64,000 bases of DNA, taken from Sideroxydans sp. (GTDB lineage: Bacteria > Pseudomonadota > Gammaproteobacteria > Burkholderiales > Gallionellaceae). Below the pieces are notes generated by a model. That model did not search any database, was not told the DNA's origin, and worked only from the letters and a program-made list of their open reading frames with translations. Positions 40,101 to 49,038 of this stretch are shown here, one piece after another (the first letter of the stretch is position 1; each line of letters begins with the position of its first letter). Where the stretch lies: assembly GCA_024636935.1 (NCBI GenBank), contig JAGXGC010000022.1, positions 1 to 64,000 of the forward strand, written 5' to 3'. Position numbers and translations under genes: made by a program.

Positions 40101-41881
40101 GCTCACGTGACCTTACGCTATCCATGCGGCTATATGCCGACACCGCCCGCTTCGTTGCGGGTTTGGTGCATGGGGAGCGTGGCGTTAAAACTTTCGCGGG
40201 CGGAGTAAAGCGTGAGTTCGAGGCGCTCAAGGGAGTGCTTGGATCGGTCGAGGGTAAGCTTGCGTCACTGGGCGTTTCGGTTGGTGTTGTGGCGGCCATT
40301 GCTCAGTCCGCCAAGATGGATAAGGGTTTGACTCAGATCGGGCAAACGGCGGGCGCTTCCAAGCAAGACGTTGCGGATCTGCGCAGGGAGCTGTTCCGCA
40401 TGGGCTCCGAAACGGGCCGTCAGGTAGATGATCTGCAGATGGGTTTTAACAATGCGGTGCAAGCCGGTCTGAACTTCCGCGAAGCCCTGCCGGTGATCGA
40501 TGCCACCAACAAAGCGATGGCGGTGACGGGCGCTAATGCGGATAGCTTGACCGGCTCGCTGACCGTGGCAGCAACGGCGTTTGATTTTGATCTATCCAAG
40601 CCTGGCATGGCGGTGGACATCCTGGACAGAATGACGGTGGCCGGGCGACTTGGAAACGCAGAACTGGAGAACCTTTCTTCTATCTTCGGCCGCGTGGGGC
40701 CCAATGCGGCTGCAGCGGGTTTTGGATTCGATAAGACACTGGCCTTCATCGAAGGCTTGTCGCAGATCGAGCGCCAGCCCGAGCGTCTGGCTACGCTGGC
40801 TGATAGCACGCTGCGCTTGTTCACCAATCTGCGTTACATGAAAGAAGCACAGGCTGCAACAGGCGTTCGCTTCTTCGATGCGAAGGGACAGCGTCGCGAT
40901 GCATTGGCCGTGCTGGCCGACATCAAGAAACAATACGACACACTGGGCACCGAGAAGGATCGCTCAGTGTTCATCCAAAAAGCGTTCGGCAATGCCGATC
41001 TGGATACCATCAAAGGTATGCGCGTGTTGTTGTCCGGCGACATGCTGGGCAAGGTCAACCAATTCTCTGCGCAGATATCCAATGCGGGCGGCGCGATCGC
41101 GCGCGACCTGCCGGATGCGATCAACAACGCCGTCGACCAGACCAGCCGCTTGAAGACTGCCCTGCGCTCGGCTGCAGACGATTTTGCAAAGCCCATCAAC
41201 GAAACGCTCTCCAACCTCATCAAGTTTGGCATGGATAAAAAGGAGAACGGCGGCCTCGGATTGGATGGCAAGGATATGTTGCTGGGTGGTGCTGCGCTGA
41301 CACTGGGTACGCTGGCCACCGCACGCTATGGCGGCAAGGCGCTGAGCGCGTTGTCAAAGCGTCTGGGTGGTACGGCGGCAGGCGTGGCTGAGGGTAAGGC
41401 GCTGGAGGCCGCTGCAGGGGTGATGCCGGTGTTCGTGGTGAACATGCCGGGCAGCGGGTTTGGCGGTACGCCTGGAGTCGGAGTAGACATCGGCAAGGGG
41501 TCGGTGACCACGGGCGGCGCGATGCGCAAATTGCTGATTAGCGCGGCTTTGTTGGGCGGCTCTAACCTATCTGCACTTCGTTTGATGGGGGTCGGTGCAA
41601 TGACTACGGCCGCAGGAGTTGGCACGGCATCATTGGCTGGTGGATATGCAGTTGGCCACACTGATCTTGGCGGAAATATCGCGCTGCAAATAATGAAGTT
41701 CTTCGGCAGCAAGGATGCTGAGATGGCGCTGAATACGCTGAATGCCGAGACCAAGCTGAACGGCGAACTGCGTATCAAGGTGGACCGCGACGGCAACCCG
41801 TCGGTGATGGGGTTCAAGACAGACCAGCCAGGCTTGCGCGTCAACGTGCACAACGGCTTATACATGGCGGGAGGTAACTGA
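40097..41881 (+). CDS. Tail tape measure protein
   Basis: 594 residues. Helical N-terminal half with TMP family features (DKGLTQIGQTAGASKQDVADLRRELFRMGSETGRQVDDLQMGFNNAVQAGLNFREALPVI), hydrophobic segments near residues 410-430 and 510-540, and a C-terminal ordered piece. It sets tail length and helps DNA entry. Confidence 0.93.
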   Translation: MSSRDLTLSMRLYADTARFVAGLVHGERGVKTFAGGVKREFEALKGVLGSVEGKLASLGVSVGVVAAIAQSAKMDKGLTQIGQTAGASKQDVADLRRELFRMGSETGRQVDDLQMGFNNAVQAGLNFREALPVIDATNKAMAVTGANADSLTGSLTVAATAFDFDLSKPGMAVDILDRMTVAGRLGNAELENLSSIFGRVGPNAAAAGFGFDKTLAFIEGLSQIERQPERLATLADSTLRLFTNLRYMKEAQAATGVRFFDAKGQRRDALAVLADIKKQYDTLGTEKDRSVFIQKAFGNADLDTIKGMRVLLSGDMLGKVNQFSAQISNAGGAIARDLPDAINNAVDQTSRLKTALRSAADDFAKPINETLSNLIKFGMDKKENGGLGLDGKDMLLGGAALTLGTLATARYGGKALSALSKRLGGTAAGVAEGKALEAAAGVMPVFVVNMPGSGFGGTPGVGVDIGKGSVTTGGAMRKLLISAALLGGSNLSALRLMGVGAMTTAAGVGTASLAGGYAVGHTDLGGNIALQIMKFFGSKDAEMALNTLNAETKLNGELRIKVDRDGNPSVMGFKTDQPGLRVNVHNGLYMAGGN

Positions 41882-43068
41882 TGGCCTGGCGCGATCAATG
41901 GCAGACGGCGACCTTTCGCGGTGTGAAGTTCCGTTTCCGTTCGGCCTCGGCAGTATTGGGTCGACGCAATGTGGTGCACAGCTATCCTGGGCGTGACGAT
42001 CCTTATGTGGAAGACATGGGGCGCAAGGCGCGCGAGTTCACGCTGGAGGCGTTCGTTCTTGGCACCGACTACATGGCTTGGCGAGATCAACTGGAGGCAG
42101 CCTGCGAACAGTCCGGCCCCGGTGAGTTAGTACACCCGACGCGCGGCCGCATGCAGGTGGCGGTACAGGATTGCCGCCCGACCGAGAGCGTAGATGCGGG
42201 CGGGATGGCTAGTTACTCGCTGTCTTTCATTGAGGCAGGCGGTAATGCGTTTCCCACGGTGCGCGTGGATACACAGGCGGCGATCACGGTTGCTGCTGAT
42301 GCTGCTGTCGCGGCGATACGCGCAGATTTCGCCAATAAATTTTCCATCTCTGGCATGCCTTCGTTTGTGAGTGTACGCGCGCTGGCCAGCGTGAACTCGG
42401 CGCTGGACACAGCCTATGGTGCGACGCTGAGAGGATTTGCGCAGGTCAATGTGTTGCCCGGTATCTATGCTGATTTGAGTACGCTGAAGGGGCAAGCAGA
42501 GCAGTGGCTCAGCCTGCCTGCAACACTGGGCGAGAAACTCTCTGCTCAAGTGGAAATGATCGGCGATCTATTCAATGCGGAGCATGCGTATTCAGCGGGT
42601 GGTGCGGTGGCGGAATCTGTCAGCGCGCAACCGAGCAATATCTCAACGCCCGCGCAGGCGCAGGCCACCCAGAACGCGGTGGCGGTGGCGCAGTTGATGC
42701 AACGCAGTGGGCTGGTGGTAGCAGCCCGCGCTGCGGGGGCAATATCTTATGCGAGCAGCAATGATGCACTGCTGGTGCGCGATAGCTTGGTGGACCGTTT
42801 GGATGCAGCAGCAGAGATAGCTTCGGACGAGGTGTATTTCGCGCTGAGCAATCTGCGCGCGGTGCTGGTGCGTGATATCGGCGCACGTGCGGCGAATCTG
42901 ACACGACTGATCCAATACACACCGGGGCAGACGCTTCCCGCCATCGTGCTGGCTTACAAGCTTTATGGCGATGCCGAGCGGGCGGATGAGATCGTGGCGC
43001 GCAACCGTGTACGCCATGCGGGGTTCGTGCCGGGCGGGCAGCCGTTGGAGGTGCTGACCAATGGTTGA
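41881..43068 (+). CDS. DNA circularisation/tail protein (Mu gpN-like)
   Basis: 395 residues. TATFRGVKFRFRSASAVLGRRNVVHSYPGRDDPYVEDMGRKAREFTLEAFVLGTDYMAWRDQLEAACEQSGPGELVHPTRG is the DNA circulation N-terminal family. In Mu, gpN is a tail/baseplate protein also found with ejected DNA. Overlaps the next gene by eight bases. Confidence 0.92.
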   Translation: MAWRDQWQTATFRGVKFRFRSASAVLGRRNVVHSYPGRDDPYVEDMGRKAREFTLEAFVLGTDYMAWRDQLEAACEQSGPGELVHPTRGRMQVAVQDCRPTESVDAGGMASYSLSFIEAGGNAFPTVRVDTQAAITVAADAAVAAIRADFANKFSISGMPSFVSVRALASVNSALDTAYGATLRGFAQVNVLPGIYADLSTLKGQAEQWLSLPATLGEKLSAQVEMIGDLFNAEHAYSAGGAVAESVSAQPSNISTPAQAQATQNAVAVAQLMQRSGLVVAARAAGAISYASSNDALLVRDSLVDRLDAAAEIASDEVYFALSNLRAVLVRDIGARAANLTRLIQYTPGQTLPAIVLAYKLYGDAERADEIVARNRVRHAGFVPGGQPLEVLTNG

Positions 43069-44161
43069 GATCAAGATCGGCGACCAGGTATACGGCGGTT
43101 GGAAGCGCGCGCGCATCGGGCGCGGCATCGAGCAGATCGCGGGTAGCTTTGAGTTGACGGTTTCTGAGCGTTGGCCCGGGCAAGCCGTACCGCGCCAGAT
43201 CCGCCGTGGCGAGCGCTGCACGATCCTCGTCGACGGTGAGACGGTAATCACCGGATGGGTGGACGATGCGCTGCCGTCGTTTGCAGCAGATGCGCATGAG
43301 TTCCGTGTTAGCGGGCGCGATGCGACCGGCGATTTGGTGGATTGTTCGGCGATCCATAAGACGGGGCAATGGTCGGGCATGAAGCTGGACAAGATCGTGC
43401 GCGACATCTGCTTGCCTTTCGGCATCAAGGTGATAGTCGATACAGATATTGGTGCGGCTTTCTCCAGCTTCAGCATCTCCGAGGGTGAGTCCGCATTTGA
43501 ATGTATCGAGCGGGCGTGCCGCATGCGCGCGGTGATGCCGGTCTCTGATGGCAAGGCCGGATTGGTGCTGACGCGCGCGAAAGATGGCGAGTCGGTTGCG
43601 GAGTTGATCGAGGGGGTGAACATCCTGTCGGCCGACGGCGAATTCGGGATGAAAGAACGCCATTCGCGTTACATCGTAAAGGGACAGGATCGCGGCAGCG
43701 ATGATGATTCCGATGCGCCCGAAACACACACCCAGGTGAATGCAGAAGCGGTTGATGAACAGGTGACCCGCTATCGCCCACTGGTGGTTTTGGCGGAAAG
43801 CCGTGGCCCACACGCGACCTACAAGGACCGTGCGACATGGGAGCGCAATGTACGTCGTGGCCGCAGTAGTGTGGCGACTGTGGTAGCGCAGGGTTGGCGA
43901 AACCTTGCCTCTGGCCTGCTGTGGCAGCCAAACACGATGGTGCATTTAGTTTCGCCTTGGTTGGGCGTGGATGCGTATTTGCTTGTGGTGGCGGTGACTT
44001 TTACCCTGGACGACGAACGCGGGGCGGTGACCTCTTTGCGCTTATCCAGTCGCGACGCGTTCGATTTGATCGTGGGTAAGAAGACACCGGGGCTGAACGG
44101 AAAGATTAGGGAATCAAAGTCTCGCGAAAAATCATTGGGCACTGACTGGAGCACGTTCTGA
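43061..44161 (+). CDS. Baseplate hub protein (Mu gpP/gp44-like)
   Basis: 366 residues. YGGWKRARIGRGIEQIAGSFELTVSERWPGQ, ILVDGETVITGWVDDALPSF and FRVSGRDATGDLVDCSAI are the gpD/gp27-like hub fold. Makes the ring that links tube to spike. The C-terminal end is basic and Ser-rich. Confidence 0.93.
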   Translation: MVEIKIGDQVYGGWKRARIGRGIEQIAGSFELTVSERWPGQAVPRQIRRGERCTILVDGETVITGWVDDALPSFAADAHEFRVSGRDATGDLVDCSAIHKTGQWSGMKLDKIVRDICLPFGIKVIVDTDIGAAFSSFSISEGESAFECIERACRMRAVMPVSDGKAGLVLTRAKDGESVAELIEGVNILSADGEFGMKERHSRYIVKGQDRGSDDDSDAPETHTQVNAEAVDEQVTRYRPLVVLAESRGPHATYKDRATWERNVRRGRSSVATVVAQGWRNLASGLLWQPNTMVHLVSPWLGVDAYLLVVAVTFTLDDERGAVTSLRLSSRDAFDLIVGKKTPGLNGKIRESKSREKSLGTDWSTF

Positions 44162-44742
44162 TGATTTCCACGTTCAATAAACTGGTCGATCCGCTGCGCC
44201 GCCGTGTACGGCTGATGATTGGCCGCGCGGTGCTGGCGGCTGCGGCAGACGATAGCAAGGGCATCCAACTGGTACAGGTGAAGCTGCTTGATGGCGAGGT
44301 GGGTGATGGTGTCGAGCGGATGCAGAATTATGGATATACCTCGGTACCTAAGGCGGGTGCGGAAGGTGTGATGGTATGCGTCTCCGGGGATCGTAATCAC
44401 GGGATCGTGGTGGTGATGGATGATCGCCGCTACCGGCTGAAGAATCTGCAACCGGGCGAGGTGGCGCTGTACACCGACGAGGGCGACACCATCGTGATGA
44501 AGCGTGGTCGCAAGATCGAGGTGACGGCTGGCGCAGAAGTAAAAGTGACCGCACCAATCGTTAAAGTTGAGGCGAGCACCAAGGTGACTTTAACGTCACC
44601 TCTGGTGGAGATGACGCAGAACTTGAGCGTAGGCGGGTCGGTGGCGGTGATGGGTGATGTGACGGCAGATGGCATCAGCCTCGCGAACCATATGCATGGC
44701 GGTGTTGTCGCTGGTGGTAGCAATACCGGAGTACCGGCATGA
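44161..44742 (+). CDS. Baseplate spike protein (Mu gp45-like)
   Basis: 193 residues. KGIQLVQVKLLDGEVGDGVERMQNYGYTSVPKAGAEGVMVCVSGDRNHGIVVV is the OB-fold start; the following repeats (VTAGAEVKVTAPIVKVEASTKVTLTSPLVEM) form the triangular beta-helix, and the ending NHMHGG carries the HxH iron site of membrane-piercing spikes. Confidence 0.93.
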   Translation: MISTFNKLVDPLRRRVRLMIGRAVLAAAADDSKGIQLVQVKLLDGEVGDGVERMQNYGYTSVPKAGAEGVMVCVSGDRNHGIVVVMDDRRYRLKNLQPGEVALYTDEGDTIVMKRGRKIEVTAGAEVKVTAPIVKVEASTKVTLTSPLVEMTQNLSVGGSVAVMGDVTADGISLANHMHGGVVAGGSNTGVPA

Positions 44743-45200
44743 GCGATATACGTACGATCTTCGTAGACATGGCACACGGCGTGGATTTCGCTATCGAGTC
44801 AATGCTGCTCGCCCAGGATGATGGCTTGAGCACTGCGCTGATGTTGAGCCTATTCACCGACCGCCGTGCCGGTAATGACGATGTACTTCCTGCGGGCGCG
44901 GATGATCGGCGTGGCGTGTGGATGGATGGTTATGTGGAGGTGCCGGGCGATCTGATGGGTAGCCGCTTATGGCTGCTGCAGCGCGCGAAGCTGTTGCCGG
45001 AGACGGTGATCCGCGTGCGCGAGTATTGCGAGGAGGCGCTGGACTGGATGGTGCGCGACGGTGTGGCGAAGTCGGTTCTGGTGACTGCGTGGATAGAGCG
45101 CAGCGCACCTATCGGCGTGATCGGCGCGCAGGTGGATATCGCGAAGCCGGACGGCACGACGACACGATTTAAATTCGAGAAACTCTGGAGTGCGACGTAA
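44739..45200 (+). CDS. Baseplate protein (Mu gp46-like)
   Basis: 153 residues. MLLAQDDGLSTALMLSLFTDRRAGNDDVLPAGADDRRGVWMDGY is the gp46 family (GpW/gp25-related baseplate wedge). Four-base overlap with the spike gene and adjacent to gp47. Confidence 0.92.
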   Translation: MSDIRTIFVDMAHGVDFAIESMLLAQDDGLSTALMLSLFTDRRAGNDDVLPAGADDRRGVWMDGYVEVPGDLMGSRLWLLQRAKLLPETVIRVREYCEEALDWMVRDGVAKSVLVTAWIERSAPIGVIGAQVDIAKPDGTTTRFKFEKLWSAT

Positions 45201-46255
45201 TGCCATTCAATAGACCGACTTTACAGCAACTGATCGACCGCTCGGTGGGCGATATCGAGGCTGGTTTACCCGGCACTGATGCGAAGTTGCGCCGAACTAA
45301 TTTGAATGTGCTGGCCAAGAGTATGGCTGCTGTTTCGCACGGACTACATGCGTACATCGCTTGGCTGGCCAACCAGCCGCTGCCGGATACGGCCGAGGCT
45401 GAGTATCTTGATCGGCATGCCACGCTGTGGCTGGACCAGCCGCGTAAGCCTGCGGTGGCTGCGGTGGGCGATGTAACTTTTAGTGGAGCGAATGGCGTGG
45501 TGATCCCAGCGGGAACTTCGCTGGTACGGGCGGATGCGGCGGAGTTTGTGACGACGGCAGAAGGTACGATCGCACTCGGCGTGGCAGCGGTTGCTGTGGC
45601 GGCGGTAGATGCGGGTGCTGCGGGGAATTCTGTATCGGGTATCACGCTGACTTTGACCACCCCCATCGCAGGCATTACCTCTACCGCAATCATCTCTGCC
45701 ACCGCCCTCACCGGTGGTGCTGACATTGAAACCGATGATGCCTTACGTGCACGCGTGCTCGCCCGTATTAAACAGGCTCCGCACGGTGGCGCTGCATTCG
45801 ACTACGAAGCTTGGGCTTTAGAAGTCGGTGGCGTCACCCGCGCATGGGTCTATCCAATGGAGCTTGGCCCCGGCACAGTCACCGTGCGCTTCGTGCGCGA
45901 CAACGACGCGTCAATTATTCCTGATGCAGGCGAAGTAACTGCCGTGCAAGATTACATCGATGCGCGTCGACCAGTGACCGCTCAAGTGACTGTAGTTGCG
46001 CCCATCGCGGTCCCGCTCAACTTCACACTCTCTATTGCACCCGTTTCAGCGGCCGTAAAAGCTGCTGTCGAGGCCGAGTTGGTAGACATGATCAGCCGCG
46101 AAGCGGTGCCAGGCGGAACCATCCTGCTATCGCATATTCGTGAAGCTATTAGTATCGCGACTGGAGAGGTGGATCACACGCTTACCTCGCCCGTAGTAAA
46201 CGTGATGCATACAACTGGGCAGATCGCCACGATGGGGGTTGTGACATGGGTATGA
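45200..46255 (+). CDS. Baseplate J-like protein (Mu gp47)
   Basis: 351 residues. PTLQQLIDRSVGDIEAGLPGTDAKLRRTNLNVLAKSMAAVSHGLHAYIAWLANQPLPDTAEAEYLDRHA and GGADIETDDALRARVLARIKQAPHGGAAFDYEAWA define the baseplate J family. It forms the wedge that triggers sheath contraction. Confidence 0.95.
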   Translation: MPFNRPTLQQLIDRSVGDIEAGLPGTDAKLRRTNLNVLAKSMAAVSHGLHAYIAWLANQPLPDTAEAEYLDRHATLWLDQPRKPAVAAVGDVTFSGANGVVIPAGTSLVRADAAEFVTTAEGTIALGVAAVAVAAVDAGAAGNSVSGITLTLTTPIAGITSTAIISATALTGGADIETDDALRARVLARIKQAPHGGAAFDYEAWALEVGGVTRAWVYPMELGPGTVTVRFVRDNDASIIPDAGEVTAVQDYIDARRPVTAQVTVVAPIAVPLNFTLSIAPVSAAVKAAVEAELVDMISREAVPGGTILLSHIREAISIATGEVDHTLTSPVVNVMHTTGQIATMGVVTWV

Positions 46256-46824
46256 GTGCGGCTGCATATTTGAGCCAACTTCAAGCCTTGTTACCACAAG
46301 GCCCAGCTTGGACACGTGAGCCGGATGCTTTGCTTACCCGCTTGTTGTTGGCATTCGCAGAAGAATTCACGCGTTGTGACGCACGAGCAGATCAAGTAAT
46401 CAGCGAGTCAGACCCTCGCAGCGTCTACGACTTGCTGCTGGACTGGGAACGTGTAGCAGGGATCACTCCGCTGGATGGAGAGAGCATCGAGCAGCGCCGT
46501 GCCGCGCTGACCGCAAAGCTCACCGGACGAGGTGGGCAGTCGCGCGCCTACTTCATCGCGTTGGCCGCACGGCTCGGATTCGCGGGCGTGACCATCACCG
46601 AATATCAACAGATGAACTGCAACGGCGATTGCGAAGATGCGCTCTATAGCTTGGCAGATGCGTTCGTGTGGATGCTCAACATCCCCGCGCTGGGCGGCAT
46701 ATATTCAGGCAACTGCAACAGCCCCTGCGACAGCGCGCTCGGGTCGTGGGGCTATACCGCGTTGGAGAACGAGATCAATGATGATAAGCCCGCACACACC
46801 ACCGTCTTATTTAATTACGTTTAA
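46246..46824 (+). CDS. DUF2313 baseplate/fibre-linking protein (Mu gp48)
   Basis: 192 residues. YLSQLQALLPQGPAWTREPDALLTRLLLAFAEEFTRCDARADQVISESDPRSVYDLLLDWERVAGI is the DUF2313 family. Four Cys lie in the C-terminal half (NCNGDCED, NCNSPCDS), which may bind a metal. It connects fibres to the baseplate. Confidence 0.9.
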   Translation: MGMSAAAYLSQLQALLPQGPAWTREPDALLTRLLLAFAEEFTRCDARADQVISESDPRSVYDLLLDWERVAGITPLDGESIEQRRAALTAKLTGRGGQSRAYFIALAARLGFAGVTITEYQQMNCNGDCEDALYSLADAFVWMLNIPALGGIYSGNCNSPCDSALGSWGYTALENEINDDKPAHTTVLFNYV

Positions 46825-46836
46825 CAGGAGACCAAG

Positions 46837-47727
46837 ATGCGCAGAATAAATACCACCCACAAGGCCGCCGATCTATTCGGGCCGGGCAAAGACGGATTCC
46901 GTAACGGAGATATGGGCACCGGCATCATGCCAACCGAGCTGAATGCGGAATGGTTCAACATGATGCAGGAAGAAATTGCCGGCGTGGTTGAGGCGGCTGG
47001 ACTGGCGCTGAATTCCGGGAATTCTGCCCAATTGCAGGAAGCCATCAAACGCCTGATCGACGCCCAGTCCGGAAACTACGCCCTCGACACCGGAGCGGCC
47101 AATGCCTATGTAGTGGCACTCGATCCGGCCATCGTGGCCTATGCAGACGGCATGACTGTACGGGTTAAGGTTGTCAACGCCAATACTGGCGCATCGACGC
47201 TGAATGCAGGTGGTGGTGCCAAGTCGCTTGTGAATGATGTTGGAACAGCACTAGCTGTCGGTGACATACCAGCTAGCAGTGTTTTCACTGCCACTTATAT
47301 TCTGGCTGCGGACAAGTTCTACATCACCTCGATGGTGCAGTCTCAGGGGGATGCACGTTATGCCAAGTTGGAAGGCTTACTGACGCAAGCTTTCGTGGCT
47401 GCGGACGGTGCGACTGGGAAGCAGGTAGTGAATATCAGCCAATTTGCAAAATCACTTTCCGGGTCCGGTTATCAGAAGCTTCCTGGTGGTTTTATTATTC
47501 AGTGGGGCGGACTTACAAATACAGGGGGAAGTCAGGCTGTAACCTTTCCGATAGCTTTCCCTGCTGCTGTAGCTTCTATAACTAGTAATGGAGGTTGGGC
47601 TACTGGCGGAAATTATTTGACATCCGTGTCGGGACTAACAACAACTGGATTCACGATGAATTCGTATACATCCAATACGGGCGTTCTTGTGACTTGTAAT
47701 GCTGTATGGATTGCTATCGGATATTAA
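46837..47727 (+). CDS. Tail fibre protein
   Basis: 296 residues. The N-terminal phage-binding part (DLFGPGKDGFRNGDMGTGIMPTELNAEWFNMMQEEIAGVVEAAGL) is a common fibre module; the C-terminal ~90 residues (GYQKLPGGFIIQWGGLTNTGGSQAVTFPIAFP..) is a receptor-binding tip like those of Mu S or T4-like fibres. It shares no sequence with the DGR template, so it is not a DGR target. The later half is more AT-rich than its neighbours, a sign of module exchange. Confidence 0.88.
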   Translation: MRRINTTHKAADLFGPGKDGFRNGDMGTGIMPTELNAEWFNMMQEEIAGVVEAAGLALNSGNSAQLQEAIKRLIDAQSGNYALDTGAANAYVVALDPAIVAYADGMTVRVKVVNANTGASTLNAGGGAKSLVNDVGTALAVGDIPASSVFTATYILAADKFYITSMVQSQGDARYAKLEGLLTQAFVAADGATGKQVVNISQFAKSLSGSGYQKLPGGFIIQWGGLTNTGGSQAVTFPIAFPAAVASITSNGGWATGGNYLTSVSGLTTTGFTMNSYTSNTGVLVTCNAVWIAIGY

Positions 47728-47736
47728 GGAGAGAAC

Positions 47737-48309
47737 ATGCCCATCTATTTTGCAAAATCAACTGGCGGCTTTTACACCACCCAAATCCACGGCTCCAGCA
47801 TCCCTGATGATGCAGTCGAAATCACCAATGCCGAGCACTCTGCATTGCTGGCGGCACAGTCTCAAGGCAAGCGCATCACCTCCGACGCATCCGGCCGCCC
47901 GATAGCCATCGACCCACCACTGCCGAGCATCGAGCAGCAGATCGCATCCGCGCTGGCGGGAACCTACGCCGACGTCGACGCCATCTATGCCGCCGCCATC
48001 GGCGGTCGCGCACCGGAATACGAGCAGGCCGAGCAAGCTGCCCTTGCATACCAAGCGGCTGGCTACACCGGCACGGCGTCGCCCTATGTGGCGGACTACG
48101 CTGTCACAGCAGGCATCACCGACCGTCAATCCGCCGAACTCATCATCGCCCGCGCCAATGGCCTGCGTGCGGCGGTGCTGGTGATGCGCTCCACCCGCTT
48201 CACCGCCCAGTCCGCGATGCGCGCTGCCACCACGCAAGCCGAGCTGGATGCGGCGGTGGCAGCGTGGACGGCGTTCATCGCCCAGGTGCGCATCCAGCTG
48301 GGGCTGTAA
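47737..48309 (+). CDS. Fibre-associated protein (assembly/DUF4376-like)
   Basis: 190 residues. PIYFAKSTGGFYTTQIHGSSIPDDAVEITNAEHSALLAAQSQGKRITSDASGRPIAIDPP is the N-terminus seen in tail-fibre-assembly (Tfa-like) proteins; the Ala-rich helical remainder ending in WTAFIAQVRIQLGL is like DUF4376. Follows the fibre gene by nine bases. Confidence 0.75.
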   Translation: MPIYFAKSTGGFYTTQIHGSSIPDDAVEITNAEHSALLAAQSQGKRITSDASGRPIAIDPPLPSIEQQIASALAGTYADVDAIYAAAIGGRAPEYEQAEQAALAYQAAGYTGTASPYVADYAVTAGITDRQSAELIIARANGLRAAVLVMRSTRFTAQSAMRAATTQAELDAAVAAWTAFIAQVRIQLGL

Positions 48310-48725
48310 TGGTCAAACTCGCCCTCTACAAAGGACGCGGAAAGCTAGGCAACCGCATCACGCGCTGGTGGACGGGCTCGATCTATTCGCACTGCGAGCT
48401 GGTGGTGTGCGGCGTGTGCCTCTCGGCGAGCTTTATGGATGGCGGCGTGCGCGCCAAGCAGATCGATCTGGACAGCGGCCACTGGGACGTGATCCCGCTG
48501 CCCTGGGCAGATGTGGCACAGGTGCTGGCATTCTTCGAGCAAACCAAAGGCCGCGCCTACGACTGGCTCGGCCTGTTTCGCGGCCAGCTTTTCAACCGAG
48601 GCGGGCGAGACGGCAGCAAGTATTTCTGCTCAGAATGGTGCGCCGAAGCGATCGGCATCCCAGGGGCCGAGATGTATAGCCCGGCGCGGTTGGGGGAGCT
48701 TTGTGAGGTTATGAGGGGTAGGTAG
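48309..48725 (+). CDS. NlpC/P60-like cysteine peptidase family protein
   Basis: 138 residues from the ATG at 48309. ITRWWTGSIYSHCELVV carries a His/Cys pair and KYFCSEWCAEAIG a Cys; GRAYDWLGLFRG lies between. Resembles small papain-like (YiiX/CHAP-related) phage enzymes, which cut peptidoglycan or remain inactive structural parts. Which Cys is catalytic cannot be settled by eye. Confidence 0.7.
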   Translation: MVKLALYKGRGKLGNRITRWWTGSIYSHCELVVCGVCLSASFMDGGVRAKQIDLDSGHWDVIPLPWADVAQVLAFFEQTKGRAYDWLGLFRGQLFNRGGRDGSKYFCSEWCAEAIGIPGAEMYSPARLGELCEVMRGR

Positions 48726-48738
48726 AAAGACGGTGCGA

Positions 48739-48766
48739 CCGTTAAAGTGCTCTAACACTCTAACGG
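48739..48766 (+). terminator. Hairpin ending the tail operon
   Basis: CCGTTA-A-AGTG pairs with CACT-C-TAACGG over a 6-nt loop. No strong T run follows. Sits 14 bp after the last tail-operon gene. Confidence 0.5.
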
Positions 48767-48808
48767 CCACCTCCCGCAGATAAAGCCTGCGTTCAGCCAA
48801 AGCACCGT

Positions 48809-48851
48809 ACTGCTCGCGAGCAGCGTGCCGAGGCTACCACGCTAGGCAGGT
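48809..48851 (+). promoter_or_regulatory. Putative late promoter of com, activator dyad
   Basis: A 14-bp palindrome, CTGCTCG/CGAGCAG (48810-48823), within ACTG...CAGCGTGCC, which keeps the outer bases of the CTGAAG-type dyads at 24982 and 32861 (ACTG...CAGTGTCGCC). TATTGAT at 48851 could be the -10 box. Corresponds to Pmom in Mu. Weaker than the other two. Confidence 0.4.
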
Positions 48852-48855
48852 ATTG

Positions 48856-49038
48856 ATGGAAACAGTTAGATGCGGTAAGTGCACCAAGATGTTGGCGAGA
48901 GCCGACTACATACAGATTGAGATCAAGTGTCCGCGCTGCGGCACATTGAACCTGAAGGCCAAGAGTCTCGAACCAGAACGCCGTGGAGCGTCTATCCGAA
49001 AGGAAGCGCACCATGACAAGAAAGACCCCGATCTTTAA
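48856..49038 (+). CDS. com: Com-like zinc-finger translational regulator
   Basis: 60 residues. Four Cys in CGKC and CPRC knuckles (VRCGKCTKMLARADYIQIEIKCPRCGTLNLKAKS), the Mu Com pattern. Mu Com binds mom mRNA and opens its start region. Here its 3' end overlaps the adenine methylase gene by 26 bases, so it may control that gene in the same way. Confidence 0.88.
   Translation: METVRCGKCTKMLARADYIQIEIKCPRCGTLNLKAKSLEPERRGASIRKEAHHDKKDPDL

Noticed and set aside
42620..43945. Long minus-strand reading frame (441 codons) opposite gpN/gpP genes
   Set aside because: Spans two well-supported baseplate/tail genes on the other strand; composition is that of a shadow frame.
46837..47727. Tail fibre as a DGR target
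   Set aside because: Its 3' end has no similarity to the template repeat and no matching invariant 3' stretch.
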